Notes under the pieces: generated by a model
Seen by the model: only the letters and a program-made list of their open reading frames with translations
Database searches by the model: none
What the model was told of the DNA's origin: nothing
Origin: Syntrophomonas sp.
GTDB taxonomy: Bacteria > Bacillota > Syntrophomonadia > Syntrophomonadales > Syntrophomonadaceae
Direction of reading: 5' to 3'
Assembly: GCA_016841875.1 (NCBI GenBank)
Contig: JAENYG010000002.1
Coordinates: 52,549 to 116,548 of the forward strand
DNA length: 64,000 nucleotides
Made by a program: the position numbers and the translations under genes
Shown here: piece by piece, positions 10,201 to 18,688 of the stretch
How the letters are laid out: every line of letters starts with the position of its first letter
How positions within the stretch are numbered: the stretch's first letter is position 1

Positions 10201-10269
10201 TTCTGAGCAATATCTTGATATTTACCACAGCTTCGCTTCGACATAGGATAAATATTGTTTAAGCTGCCT

Positions 10270-10401
10270 CTACAGTCTTTGCAGCCGCCGCCGGGTAGCA
10301 AATTTTACTTCTTCCTCAAAACTTGAATTTTTAGATTTTCTAAGGATCAGCCCGGCTCCTACCAGGACCAGACCTAATCCATTTACTGCCAGTATAGTCA
10401 T
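10270..10401 (-). CDS. Small single-helix membrane protein (43 aa)
   Basis: A short ORF with a good ribosome binding site (AGAGAGG, eight bases before the ATG at 10401). The product has one Gly/Val/Leu-rich membrane helix (LGLVLVGAGLIL) followed at once by a basic stop-transfer segment RKSK and a charged tail ending RRRLQRL. The layout resembles the C-terminal anchor of sortase substrates without an LPxTG. Function unknown. Confidence 0.6.
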   Translation of the reverse strand: MTILAVNGLGLVLVGAGLILRKSKNSSFEEEVKFATRRRLQRL

Positions 10402-10638
10402 CTGAAATTACCTCTCTTTCTGATTTTCGTTGGGTTGAACTTCATTTCAATTGCTTCTTAAAAATGAAGCATTAATCATCAAAATGGTTTCTGTTTTTTG
10501 TAGTATACAGGAGGATAATTACAAATGAGTTACAAGGAGAAGACATCTTATAAAAAAACCAGGTTATTTTCTGGTTATTTACATAACCTTGTTACAATAA
10601 AATTAACCTGGATAAGCTGAATATTGGAGGAAGATAGC

Positions 10639-11520
10639 ATGATAAAAAATCAGAAGAAATTGAAACTAGGTCTGGATATGATCATGATTTCAACTTTACT
10701 GGCATTAATGGTACCAACCATATTGAGTCAGGAAATACATGAATGGACTGGTTTGATTATTGGGGCAGCAATAATTTTGCACCTGGCTATGAACTGGCGA
10801 TGGATAAAGAACGTGAGTAAAAATCTAATCAAAATATCTGGCCGTGCTAAAGTTATGTATATGCTGAATATCCTATTGCTGCTTGGTTTTACCTTTATTA
10901 TTCTGAGTGGGATATATATGTCCGAGACCATCAATTTTTCCTGGTTGGGTCTGGGTTATAACCATAATAATGTATCCTGGAAGATAATACACACCACAAT
11001 GGCTTATCTTACCTTGATAGTCGCGGGTATACATCTGGGCCTGAACTTCAGTTGGGTAATCAATAGTCTTAGAAACCAGCCCCGGTCAGCGGGGAAAACA
11101 CAACTGGGTACTATAAAGCCGCTGATCAACACAGTGGTGCTGATCCTGATTCTGGCAGGAGGCATATATTCATTTTCCTATCTGGATTATGCTTCTAAAG
11201 CTAATCCGGCAGCACTAATTACTGCGTTAGAGCAGTGGGGTGAACCAGATGGTTTAGGAAGGGGAGGAGGCGGCAGCGAAGACCGTGTGAACAATGGTGA
11301 AGGATTTCGCGGCGGCAGAGCAAGCAGCCCAGGTGATAGCAGTACTTTACCAGTAGGATTTCCTGACCGAGGGCAACGGGGAGCAGGTGATGGGCTCCAT
11401 GGGCAGTCTGGAGAAACCATCTATCTGCTGCTGGCCTTTGCCGGAGTTTATGCTCTGATAGTCACAGGAACATATTTTATCGACCGAAAATTGAACGGAC
11501 GGTCGAAAACCATCACCTGA
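10639..11520 (+). CDS. DUF4405/cytochrome b-like membrane protein
   Basis: The 293-residue protein has four N-terminal helices of the DUF4405 type, with histidines in EIHEWTG, ILHLAMNW, IHTTMAY and GIHLGLNF placed as in diheme cytochrome b proteins, so heme binding is plausible. A fifth helix leads to an outside loop of about 80 residues rich in Gly, Arg and Ser (GRGGGGSED and similar), then a last helix and a basic tail. GGAGGAAG precedes the ATG at 10639. Redox role is inferred; no partner is adjacent. Confidence 0.8.
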   Translation: MIKNQKKLKLGLDMIMISTLLALMVPTILSQEIHEWTGLIIGAAIILHLAMNWRWIKNVSKNLIKISGRAKVMYMLNILLLLGFTFIILSGIYMSETINFSWLGLGYNHNNVSWKIIHTTMAYLTLIVAGIHLGLNFSWVINSLRNQPRSAGKTQLGTIKPLINTVVLILILAGGIYSFSYLDYASKANPAALITALEQWGEPDGLGRGGGGSEDRVNNGEGFRGGRASSPGDSSTLPVGFPDRGQRGAGDGLHGQSGETIYLLLAFAGVYALIVTGTYFIDRKLNGRSKTIT

Positions 11521-11772
11521 TTTGCCTCGGTTAAGCTTCTCTTTTCATAGTTAATGTTATCACGGACCCGGAGTATTTTTGTGCCCGTATGACTTTGGCG
11601 AAGAACGTGATTAAACAATCAAGCTTAGCTGCATGGAGTAAAGGGACCGGCACTCGTCAGTTCCTTCATTGTTTAAATGGATTTGAACACTCAAGACATA
11701 GCTGGGGATAATGTGCATATGTTTTATCAAGGCTGAATTTGGAGTTACAATAATCCGAAAGTGGTGAAATAT

Positions 11773-13437
11773 ATGCGAACAAAAAACGAATGGCATTGGA
11801 GAAATCCCCTGCCTCAAGGTAATACTCTGAGGTCTGCCGCATATGGTGATGGTATTTTTACTGCAGTAGGCCAGTTTGGTACCGTTATGATCTCCAGGGA
11901 TGGCAGGAACTGGAGTCCCAGTATCACCCAGACCGTCAGTTACCTTACCGGTGCAGCCTTTGGAGCTCATCTCTTTGTAGTAGTGGGCTCAGAGGGTACT
12001 ATTATAACTTCGGCAAATGGAGAAACCTGGGAAGGAAGGAATTCGCAGACTTCAAGCTGGATCAATGCTGTTGCTTTCGGTGAGAACAAATTCGTAGCGG
12101 TGGGACAGGGCGGGATAGTACTAATCTCGTCTGATGGAAAAACCTGGAGCAGCACCTCCATCGGTCCATACTGGCTCAGTGCCATAGCCTATGGTAATGG
12201 TACCTTCACTGCTGTTGGCAGCAGCAGTACCGTATTCACATCTACTGATGGCCTGGAATGGGTGAATCAGGGTTCACCAACCTCCAGCCAACTTTCGTCA
12301 ATTGCGTTTGGAGCCGGTCTTTTTGCAGCCGTAGGCAGTAACGGCACTATTGTTACCTCTCCGGATGGCAAGGATTGGACCAACCGGGAGTCTCCCACCG
12401 GAGCAGCCCTGGAGGCAGTAGTGTTTGGCCAGGACCTATTCGTAGCCATTGGGCACGGTACTAACAAGCCAGGGGTGGTGATTACTTCTGCGGATGGGAT
12501 CAATTGGGCGGGCGGCCCCTGGTCCGAACTCCAATATGGGCTGGGTCTGGGTGCTGGTAATGGATTATTTATCGCAGTAGGCAAGGGTGGAATCATCTTA
12601 ACTTCCAGCGATGGAGAGGGTTGGTCTTTAAGGACTTCTGGCGATTACCATGATTTAAGAGGCGTAACCTACGGCAATAGCATTTTTGCTGCGGTAGGGA
12701 ATGAAGGCACCATTTTAACTTCATCTGATGGGGTTACCTGGAGAGGAAGGCCTGCCGGAACAGGTTACCAGCTGTTAGGGATACAATATGCAGCTGGTAT
12801 CCTGGTGGCTGTGGGTGAGCAGGGGACTATTCTGACCTCCCGGGATGGAAGCGAATGGACCCAGCAGGAAATTCAGCTGACCAATACCCTGTTTGCGGTA
12901 ACTTATGGTCAGGGTATTTTTGCAGTAGTTGGACAGAAGGGCTTGATCCTTATCTCCAGCGACGGAATCGAATGGAAGATAGCTGATACTCCCACCCAGA
13001 ACAGTCTTTTTGCCGTAACTTTCGAGGATGGCCTTTTCGTGGCGGTGGGGGATTTTGCTACCATCCTAACTTCCCGAGACGGGCTGCAGTGGACCATACA
13101 GATCAATCCGGCCCGGGTTAATTCAATTCAAGGCGTTTGCTATGGTCAGGAGCTCTTTGTGGCGATAGGAGATCTGGGTTTGGTATTGAATTCGACCGAC
13201 GGGGAAAATTGGACCGATGCCTCCCTGTCAGTACCCCTGAATTTGAAATCGGTCATCTATATCAAACCGGAATTCCTTGCAGTGGGGCAGGACGGGACTA
13301 TCCTGAACTCCTATGACGGGTTTCACTGGACTCATGAATATTCGGGTACCCAAAATGCCTTATGGACGGTTACTTACGGCAATGGTACCGCTATAGCTTG
13401 CGGAGATTACGGCAGCATCCTGCAGTCACCCTGGTGA
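11773..13437 (+). CDS. 13-repeat beta-propeller-like protein
   Basis: The 554-residue product is built from thirteen repeats of about 41 residues. Each carries F-AVG--G-I-TS-DG--W, with SxDGxxW occurring 13 times (for example SRDGRNW, SSDGKTW, STDGENW). This is the pattern of BNR/sialidase-like or Ycf48-like propeller blades. No signal peptide or membrane helix is seen, although such proteins are often exported. Thirteen blades suggest two six- or seven-bladed propellers. The ATG at 11773 has GGTGA upstream. Binding partner unknown. Confidence 0.85.
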   Translation: MRTKNEWHWRNPLPQGNTLRSAAYGDGIFTAVGQFGTVMISRDGRNWSPSITQTVSYLTGAAFGAHLFVVVGSEGTIITSANGETWEGRNSQTSSWINAVAFGENKFVAVGQGGIVLISSDGKTWSSTSIGPYWLSAIAYGNGTFTAVGSSSTVFTSTDGLEWVNQGSPTSSQLSSIAFGAGLFAAVGSNGTIVTSPDGKDWTNRESPTGAALEAVVFGQDLFVAIGHGTNKPGVVITSADGINWAGGPWSELQYGLGLGAGNGLFIAVGKGGIILTSSDGEGWSLRTSGDYHDLRGVTYGNSIFAAVGNEGTILTSSDGVTWRGRPAGTGYQLLGIQYAAGILVAVGEQGTILTSRDGSEWTQQEIQLTNTLFAVTYGQGIFAVVGQKGLILISSDGIEWKIADTPTQNSLFAVTFEDGLFVAVGDFATILTSRDGLQWTIQINPARVNSIQGVCYGQELFVAIGDLGLVLNSTDGENWTDASLSVPLNLKSVIYIKPEFLAVGQDGTILNSYDGFHWTHEYSGTQNALWTVTYGNGTAIACGDYGSILQSPW

Positions 13438-13501
13438 GACAAGGGGAAGTACCATGACTCAGAATCTATTCGGATCCCAACTTGAATTCACCTGCTTGCC
13501 G

Positions 13502-13533
13502 GAATGAGTCAAGACCGTCCCCTTGACTCATTC
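13502..13533. repeat. GACGG-core palindrome (GAATGAGTCAAG stem)
   Basis: Perfect 12-base arms (13502-13513, 13522-13533) enclose ACCGTCCC, the reverse of the family core. The stop codon of the Cys-rich minus-strand ORF lies inside the arm. Confidence 0.8.
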
Positions 13534-13773
13534 TGGTCTAAGGATACATGGAGCTGTACATGCACCGCAGTTCGTGCACGCACCAAATGGGCAAACCCCT
13601 CCACAAAAAATCCTTCCGCCAAAATACACAAATATGATGGGTAAAAGGAATAGGAGTAGCCAGAGACTATTAACTAATTGCCAAGAGTTCTTGATAATTA
13701 GTTTCTTATCAGTACCCGAATTCCTCTGGACTGAGTCTCGAAATGCAACGCCTACCTGTTTGTATGTGATATA
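13528..13773 (-). pseudogene. Cys-rich membrane mini-protein ORF without canonical start
   Basis: This minus-strand frame is open from 13773 to the TGA at 13528-13530. It encodes a polar stretch, one hydrophobic helix (LWLLLFLLPIIFVYF), then a tail with six cysteines spaced C-x3-C-x4-C-x2-C-x2-C-x3-C. The composition is too orderly for chance. No ATG, GTG or TTG lies before the helix in this frame, so it is either a remnant with a lost start, a frameshifted gene or one with a rare start. The Cys pattern suggests metal or cluster binding by inference only. Confidence 0.4.
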
Positions 13774-13819
13774 TTAATACTATCTTGTATTGAATTCTTG
13801 GATTGAGGTGGGGGTTTAA

Positions 13820-15568
13820 ATGGGTAATATTTTGAATAATGAATTAACTCTTATTTTTGATGCATTAATTGAGAGTCCCTATATGGCTTATGTCATTATA
13901 GACAAAACCGGGTACATTACCATGATGAATCAGACTTACCTGGATATTTTGGAACTGAAAAAAGAAGATGTTATAGGTAAACATATTCATGATATCACAC
14001 CTCAGTCAAAACTGCCTGAGGTACTTAAAACGGGAAAAATTGATAAAGCGGACATTTGGCCGATCATGGGCCGGGATACGATTGTTACCAGGCTGCCCAT
14101 AGTAAAAAATGGCCAAATAATTGGAGCCATAGGGCAAAGTTTATTTTTAGAAATGTCCAGCGTACAAATACTGCTTAAGAAACTGCAGGAAACCTTTAAT
14201 ACTATGTCAGATGCTCTGGTACAAAGCCCGCACATGATTTATGTCATAGTAAATAAAGAGGGGTTTATAACTTTCATGAATCAAACCTACCTGGATATGC
14301 TGGAAAAAAGAATAGAAGATGTAATTGGTAAGCATATCAATGAAATAACCCCCAAATCTAGACTGCCTGAAGTAATTGAAACTGGGCAGATTCATGAAGT
14401 GGACTTGTGGGAAGTAAATGGCCAGGATACGATAATCACCCGGGCTCCCATTATAAGAGACGGAGAAATCGTTGGGGCGATAGGCCAGAGTCTATTTTTG
14501 GATATGTCCGGAGCTAAACTGCTGGTTAATAGACTCCAGGAAATAGAAAAGGAATTGTACCTTTACAAAGAAGAAGTGAGACAGATATACAAAGCTAAAT
14601 GGTATTTTAATGATTTGGTAGGACAGAGTTTAGAATTTTCGCTGGTTAAATCCATTGCTCATCAGCTTTCAATAACCACTTCAACGCTATTGATAACTGG
14701 AGAAAGTGGTACCGGTAAAGAATTATTTGCCCAGGCCATCCACAACGCCAGCAACCGGGAGTACTGCCCATTTGTTAGGATCAACTGCGCAGCTTTACCA
14801 GAAAGCCTCTTGGAATCGGAACTATTTGGTTATGAAGAGGGCGCCTTTTCCGGAGCTAGAAAAGGCGGTAAACCTGGAAAATTCGAACTAGCCAAAGGGG
14901 GTACCATATTTCTGGATGAGATCGGTGACATGCCATTAAACATGCAGACCAAGCTGCTTACGGTACTGCAGGAGCGGGTTATCGAAAGGGTCGGAGGAAC
15001 CAGGCCCATCCCTATCAACGTGAGAGTAATAGCGGCAACTAACCGGGACTTAGAAGAATTGGTTAAGCAGCAGCTCTTTCGAGAGGATCTTTATTATCGC
15101 TTAAACGTGGTCAGGTTATCAATACCACCTCTGAGAAAACGAATGGAGGATATACCGGTACTTATTAATGTATTAATAAATAGAATAAATCATACTTTAG
15201 GGGCTGGTATAAGCGGCATCTCTGATGAGGCAATCCAGCTGTTGAAAAAATACTCCTGGCCGGGTAATATTCGGGAACTGGAAAACTTACTGGAAAGAGC
15301 AGTAAATCTGGCCTGTTTAAGTGGGATAGAAATTCTTGACATTGAACATTTTCCATCATTAGCCCAAATAGATCATCATTTACCGAAAAGAAAAAATGAT
15401 GACTACAACTTAAGTAAAGCAGTTGAAGGTCTGGAGAAAGATATGATCGTTAGTACTTTAATCGCTACTAATAATAATAAATCTCAAGCAGCACAGCTTA
15501 TGGGTTTAAACAAATCAGTTTTCTATCGTAAATTAAAGAAATACGATCTTATGGACCATATAGAATAA
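13820..15568 (+). CDS. Sigma-54-dependent activator with two PAS domains
   Basis: This 582-residue enhancer-binding protein has two tandem PAS domains (about residues 10-115 and 130-240, with near-repeat sequences such as NQTYLDxLE and GKHIxxITPxSxLPEV). An AAA+ domain follows with Walker A GESGTGKE near 293, GAFSGA near 340 (the sigma-54 contact loop, Ser replacing the usual Thr) and Walker B FLDEIGDMP. A Fis-type helix-turn-helix ends it (KSQAAQLMGLNKSVFYRKL). GAGGTGGGGG precedes the ATG. It probably senses a small molecule through PAS and activates the sigma-54 promoter of the thiolase gene. Confidence 0.95.
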   Translation: MGNILNNELTLIFDALIESPYMAYVIIDKTGYITMMNQTYLDILELKKEDVIGKHIHDITPQSKLPEVLKTGKIDKADIWPIMGRDTIVTRLPIVKNGQIIGAIGQSLFLEMSSVQILLKKLQETFNTMSDALVQSPHMIYVIVNKEGFITFMNQTYLDMLEKRIEDVIGKHINEITPKSRLPEVIETGQIHEVDLWEVNGQDTIITRAPIIRDGEIVGAIGQSLFLDMSGAKLLVNRLQEIEKELYLYKEEVRQIYKAKWYFNDLVGQSLEFSLVKSIAHQLSITTSTLLITGESGTGKELFAQAIHNASNREYCPFVRINCAALPESLLESELFGYEEGAFSGARKGGKPGKFELAKGGTIFLDEIGDMPLNMQTKLLTVLQERVIERVGGTRPIPINVRVIAATNRDLEELVKQQLFREDLYYRLNVVRLSIPPLRKRMEDIPVLINVLINRINHTLGAGISGISDEAIQLLKKYSWPGNIRELENLLERAVNLACLSGIEILDIEHFPSLAQIDHHLPKRKNDDYNLSKAVEGLEKDMIVSTLIATNNNKSQAAQLMGLNKSVFYRKLKKYDLMDHIE

Positions 15569-15613
15569 ATTTAGATGATTAAAAATGGAAGCAAAAATAT
15601 CTATATAATAAAT

Positions 15614-15630
15614 AGTATCATATCGATACT
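15614..15630. promoter_or_regulatory. Possible enhancer site for the PAS/AAA activator
   Basis: AGTATC and GATACT form a 6-base inverted repeat with a 5-base spacer, about 190 bases upstream of the -24 element. That is a usual place for an activator binding site. The assignment rests only on position and symmetry. Confidence 0.3.
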
Positions 15631-15802
15631 CCTGGGTCGTTATTTGCTACCGTGATAATTCTATATAGGCAGGTATACCCGGCTGATGGGTAGCTTTTTG
15701 CGACCATAAGCTGCATTCTCCAGAGATATATACTCAAAGGCTAATTCTTTGTAACTGCGAAGGGTTAGCCTTTTCTCATGGTTTTCTAAGCTTATCTGCA
15801 AC

Positions 15803-15817
15803 TGGCACATTATTTGC
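15803..15817 (+). promoter_or_regulatory. Sigma-54 (-24/-12) promoter of the thiolase gene
   Basis: TGGCAC, five bases, then TTGC, matching the consensus TGGCAC-N5-TTGC exactly, with the required ten bases between GG and GC. Transcription should start near 15829, giving a leader of about 160 bases before the ATG at 15989. The adjacent activator gene supports this reading. Confidence 0.85.
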
Positions 15818-15988
15818 AAAATTGTAAATTGCAGCATTGATGATGAAATAAAAATATGTTTTGTAAACAATTGTTTATACCTGCTATTCAAATATAACCA
15901 GGAAAGGGGGCATAGCTTAAGCAAAAATTAATTTAGACCATGGTTAAAATCCATGCATCGACAAAACAACAATGAGGGGGAAGAAAAA

Positions 15989-17194
15989 ATGGACCTTAAG
16001 GAGATTGTAGTAGTAAGTGCCTGTAGGACAGCCATTGGAAGATTTATGGGCAGCCTGAAAGATGTACAAGCCAAAGATCTGGCTATAACGGCTGGTAAAG
16101 AGGCCATAAAGCGAGCAGGGATTAATCCTGCGCTGATTGGGGAACTAACTCTGGGTATGATCTATGTTCATGGTCAGGGATCCCTGGTATCCCGGCAGGT
16201 CGCTATGGCATGCGGCTTACCGGTCACCAGTACTGCCTGCAATGTGAACCAGAACTGTGCTTCTGGTATGAGAGCACTGGAAGCTGCAGCCCGTAATATA
16301 CAGGTGGGGGCTAACGATATAGCTCTGGTTATTGGGGCTGAAAGCATGACTAACGCTCCTTATTTAGCCCTAAAAGCTAGAATGGGCTACCGTATGAACG
16401 CAGGTACTCTGGAAGACTCTATGATTTTTGATGGACTTTATGACAGTTTGGTGCCGGGGCATATGGGAATAACGGCAGAAAACGTGGCCGAGAAATATGG
16501 TATAACTCGGGAAGAATGCGACCAACTAGCATTGATGAGTCATAAAAGAGCTACTGCTGCCGTACAGAACGGCACCTTTAAAGATGAGATCGTAGCAGTG
16601 GAAATAAAGAGCAAAAAAGGCAGCAAATTCTATGAGACAGACGAGCATATGATACCCGATGCCAGTGTGGAGACCATGGCCAAGCTGCCTTCAGCCTTTA
16701 AAAAAGGTGGGGTAGTAACTGCTGCCAACGCTTCGGGTATTAATGATGGAGCTGCTGCACTATTGATAATGTCAAAAGAAAAGGCTCAGGAATTGGGAAT
16801 AAAGCCTTTAATGAAATTACTGAATATCTGTCATGAGGGCGTAGATCCCAAAGTTATGGGTCTTGGCCCGGCAGTTGCAATTCCTAAGTGTCTGAAAAAT
16901 GCTGGTTTAGAGTTTAATGATGTTGATTACTGGGAAATTAATGAAGCTTTTGCACCGCAGTTCCTGGGTGTAGGCCGCATGTTGAAAGAAGATTTCGATA
17001 TTGAACTGGATATGACCAGGTGCAATATTAACGGTTCAGGAATTGCCCTTGGACATCCGGTCGGCTGTACGGCTCTGCGCATAATCGTCAGCCTCTACTA
17101 TCAGATGCTGAAAATGGGGGTTAAAACGGGTGGAGCTTCCCTGTGTGTCGGAGGCGGACCAGCCATGGCTTCTCTATGGACTCGTGACGTGTAG
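15989..17194 (+). CDS. Acetyl-CoA acetyltransferase (thiolase)
   Basis: Thiolases interconvert two acetyl-CoA with acetoacetyl-CoA plus CoA, or cleave longer 3-ketoacyl-CoA in beta-oxidation. The 401-residue product has the acylated Cys90 in NQNCASGM, His356 in GIALGHPVGC, and the C-terminal Cys386 in CVGGGPAMA (usually CxGGGxG, so the last Gly is changed). GAGGGGGAAG precedes the ATG at 15989. Its sigma-54 promoter and the acyl-CoA dehydrogenase remnant downstream point to regulated fatty-acid degradation. It could also feed PHA synthesis. Confidence 0.93.
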   Translation: MDLKEIVVVSACRTAIGRFMGSLKDVQAKDLAITAGKEAIKRAGINPALIGELTLGMIYVHGQGSLVSRQVAMACGLPVTSTACNVNQNCASGMRALEAAARNIQVGANDIALVIGAESMTNAPYLALKARMGYRMNAGTLEDSMIFDGLYDSLVPGHMGITAENVAEKYGITREECDQLALMSHKRATAAVQNGTFKDEIVAVEIKSKKGSKFYETDEHMIPDASVETMAKLPSAFKKGGVVTAANASGINDGAAALLIMSKEKAQELGIKPLMKLLNICHEGVDPKVMGLGPAVAIPKCLKNAGLEFNDVDYWEINEAFAPQFLGVGRMLKEDFDIELDMTRCNINGSGIALGHPVGCTALRIIVSLYYQMLKMGVKTGGASLCVGGGPAMASLWTRDV

Positions 17195-17294
17195 CAGGAG
17201 CGGGGCCAGGATCTTCAGCTTAAGGTTTCCAGAGTTCGCTTGTAAACTATGTTTCGGGCTTGTTCTGTAGAACTCACTCATAGGAGGCAATTCT

Positions 17295-17498
17295 ATGTGC
17301 TTGCAAAGTATAGAAATGGGTAATATACGAGAGTTATCTGCATGTGAAGATCCTTTACATAGTATTATTAATGCGTATCTGGAGAGGGCTATACGAGTTG
17401 AAAAGGAATTCCTGGAATTGAACCGGGAAATTGCAGTGCTGATGATGGGTAATGGGAGAAATATTGCTAAACGAGCCATATTAACGCGTATCAAGTAA
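17295..17498 (+). CDS. Small helical hypothetical protein (67 aa)
   Basis: GGAGG lies seven bases before the ATG, which supports this as a real gene. The product is mostly helical and charged (AIRVEKEFLELNREIAVLMMG), with two N-terminal cysteines and a basic end. It sits between the thiolase and the truncated acyl-CoA dehydrogenase and may share the sigma-54 transcript. No family recognised. Confidence 0.6.
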   Translation: MCLQSIEMGNIRELSACEDPLHSIINAYLERAIRVEKEFLELNREIAVLMMGNGRNIAKRAILTRIK

Positions 17499-17535
17499 GT
17501 AGTGGACATTTAAACTATATTAGAGGGGGCTAATA

Positions 17536-17655
17536 ATGGATTTAAATTATACTAATGAACAGTTAAAGATAAAAGATATGGCCAGGAAGTTTGCGGAAAA
17601 TGAAATCTGGCAGCGTATGGTGGTCGCAGCCAACCTCCTTAAAGGTCTCCGGTAG
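17536..17655 (+). pseudogene. Acyl-CoA dehydrogenase, N-terminal stub
   Basis: After a strong AGAGGGGG site, the ATG at 17536 starts MDLNYTNEQLKIKDMARKFA, the classic opening of acyl-CoA dehydrogenases. The reading continues ENEI and then loses homology, with a stop after 39 codons. An intact enzyme has about 380 residues. The break is followed by a palindrome-rich stretch. The stub keeps its start signals, so the loss is probably recent. It places a beta-oxidation gene next to the thiolase. Confidence 0.8.
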
Positions 17656-17703
17656 GTTGTAAGCAATATAAAGTCCCCTTATTAACGTTCCCAAAAGGCA
17701 CAA

Positions 17704-17757
17704 AGCAGGGTTTTAAAGCCCTGCTTTGTGCTGGAAGCAGGGCTTTAAAACCCTGCT
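17704..17757. repeat. Perfect 23-base inverted repeat
   Basis: Arms 17704-17726 and 17735-17757 are perfect reverse complements with an 8-base loop. Each arm is itself nearly symmetric around TTTAAA between AGCAGGG and CCCTGCT. A partial third copy of the arm (GAGCAGGG, CCTGCTTTGTGCTG) appears at about 17907-17937. Confidence 0.85.
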
Positions 17758-17761
17758 CAGA

Positions 17762-17804
17762 TTGTCGACAAAGTCGACAAGATGCCAGGCCGATGACAGA
17801 AGTG
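17762..17804. repeat. Dispersed repeat copy 1 (GATGCCAGGCCGATGAC)
   Basis: Begins with the palindrome TTGTCGAC-AAA-GTCGACAA (17762-17780) and continues AAGATGCCAGGCCGATGAC. A related copy lies near 42188-42230, where the palindrome is degenerate but the tail is identical. Confidence 0.75.
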
Positions 17805-17820
17805 AAGATCAAGGCATGAG

Positions 17821-17871
17821 AAAGACCCGCGATTGAGACGTACCTGAGTACGTTGATTGGCGGGTCTTTTG
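17821..17871 (+). terminator. Long hairpin, terminator-like
   Basis: AAAGACCCGC (17821-17830) pairs with GCGGGTCTTT (17860-17869), followed by T and G. Inside, ACGTAC and GTACGT form a second stem with a CTGA loop. Confidence 0.65.
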
Positions 17872-18030
17872 AAATAACGCGGATATTCGCCTCTGTCGTC
17901 GGTCTGAGCAGGGTTAAGGTCCTGCTTTGTGCTGTCAATAAGCTCACTTCAACTATCGTGGCTTTCAGGCGCTCCCCCCAATTTCTTGTCTTATCTAATA
18001 TATCTGGTTAACATGGTTCACTCATTTAAG

Positions 18031-18066
18031 CATGTGATTTAAGGAGCCGTCCCCGTGACTCATGAG
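18031..18066. repeat. Degenerate GACGG-core element
   Basis: GGAGCCGTCCCCGTGACTCATG retains the reversed core and a GACTCA right arm, but the left arm is poorly paired. It precedes the DsrE-like gene. Confidence 0.4.
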
Positions 18067-18132
18067 GATTAAAAAGCAGAAAAAAACACATTCTAATTAA
18101 ATAAAATGTGAATATAAAGGAGCCACTATCAT

Positions 18133-18612
18133 ATGGAAGAAAAGCATTTAAACATACTCCTCTTTAGCGGTGACTATGATAAATGTCTGGCCGCCTTTAT
18201 CCTGGCTAATGGCGCTGCAGGTATGGGAGTTACGGTTACAATTTTTTGTGCCTTCTGGGGACTCCTGATTCTTAGAGACCCAAACAAAATGGATACCGAT
18301 ACGAAAGATCTCTTTGAAAAAATGTTTTCGTCATTTACCCCGGCCGGGGCAGAACAGCTTCCGCTGTCCAAAATGAACTTTGCCGGGGTTGGTAAAACTA
18401 TGCTTCTAAATATGATGGATGATAAACAAACCCCTCATCTACAGGACTTCCTGGAAGGTGCCCGGAAAAAAGGGGTCAAGTTCTGTGCCTGTAAATTATC
18501 CCTGGAAATAATGGGCTTCAAGCCAGAAGAACTGTTGTCAGGTATTGAAGTAGTAGATGTCAATTGTTATCTTCAAGACGCACTGCAAGCAAATGCTCAG
18601 TTTTTCATCTGA
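18133..18612 (+). CDS. DsrE/DsrF-like sulfur-carrier family protein
   Basis: The 159-residue product has the DsrE2-type fold pattern: a beta strand LNILLFSGDYD, an Ala/Gly-rich helix, VTIFCAFWGL with a conserved Cys, and FCACKLSLEIMG carrying the C-terminal cysteine pair. Such proteins carry or relay sulfur as persulfide. AAAGGAG precedes the ATG. The cysteine desulfurase-like gene lies 76 bases downstream on the same strand, which supports a joint role in sulfur transfer, inferred from context. Confidence 0.85.
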   Translation: MEEKHLNILLFSGDYDKCLAAFILANGAAGMGVTVTIFCAFWGLLILRDPNKMDTDTKDLFEKMFSSFTPAGAEQLPLSKMNFAGVGKTMLLNMMDDKQTPHLQDFLEGARKKGVKFCACKLSLEIMGFKPEELLSGIEVVDVNCYLQDALQANAQFFI

Positions 18613-18688
18613 TCTCCGGGATAAGAATTCAGTAACTCACGCACCCTTTTGACATAGTATATATAAAAATGTTTAAAAGGGATGCATT

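Noticed and set aside
13523..13777. 84-codon plus-strand ORF
   Set aside because: Antisense to the Cys-rich frame; starts inside a palindrome arm and has no domain.
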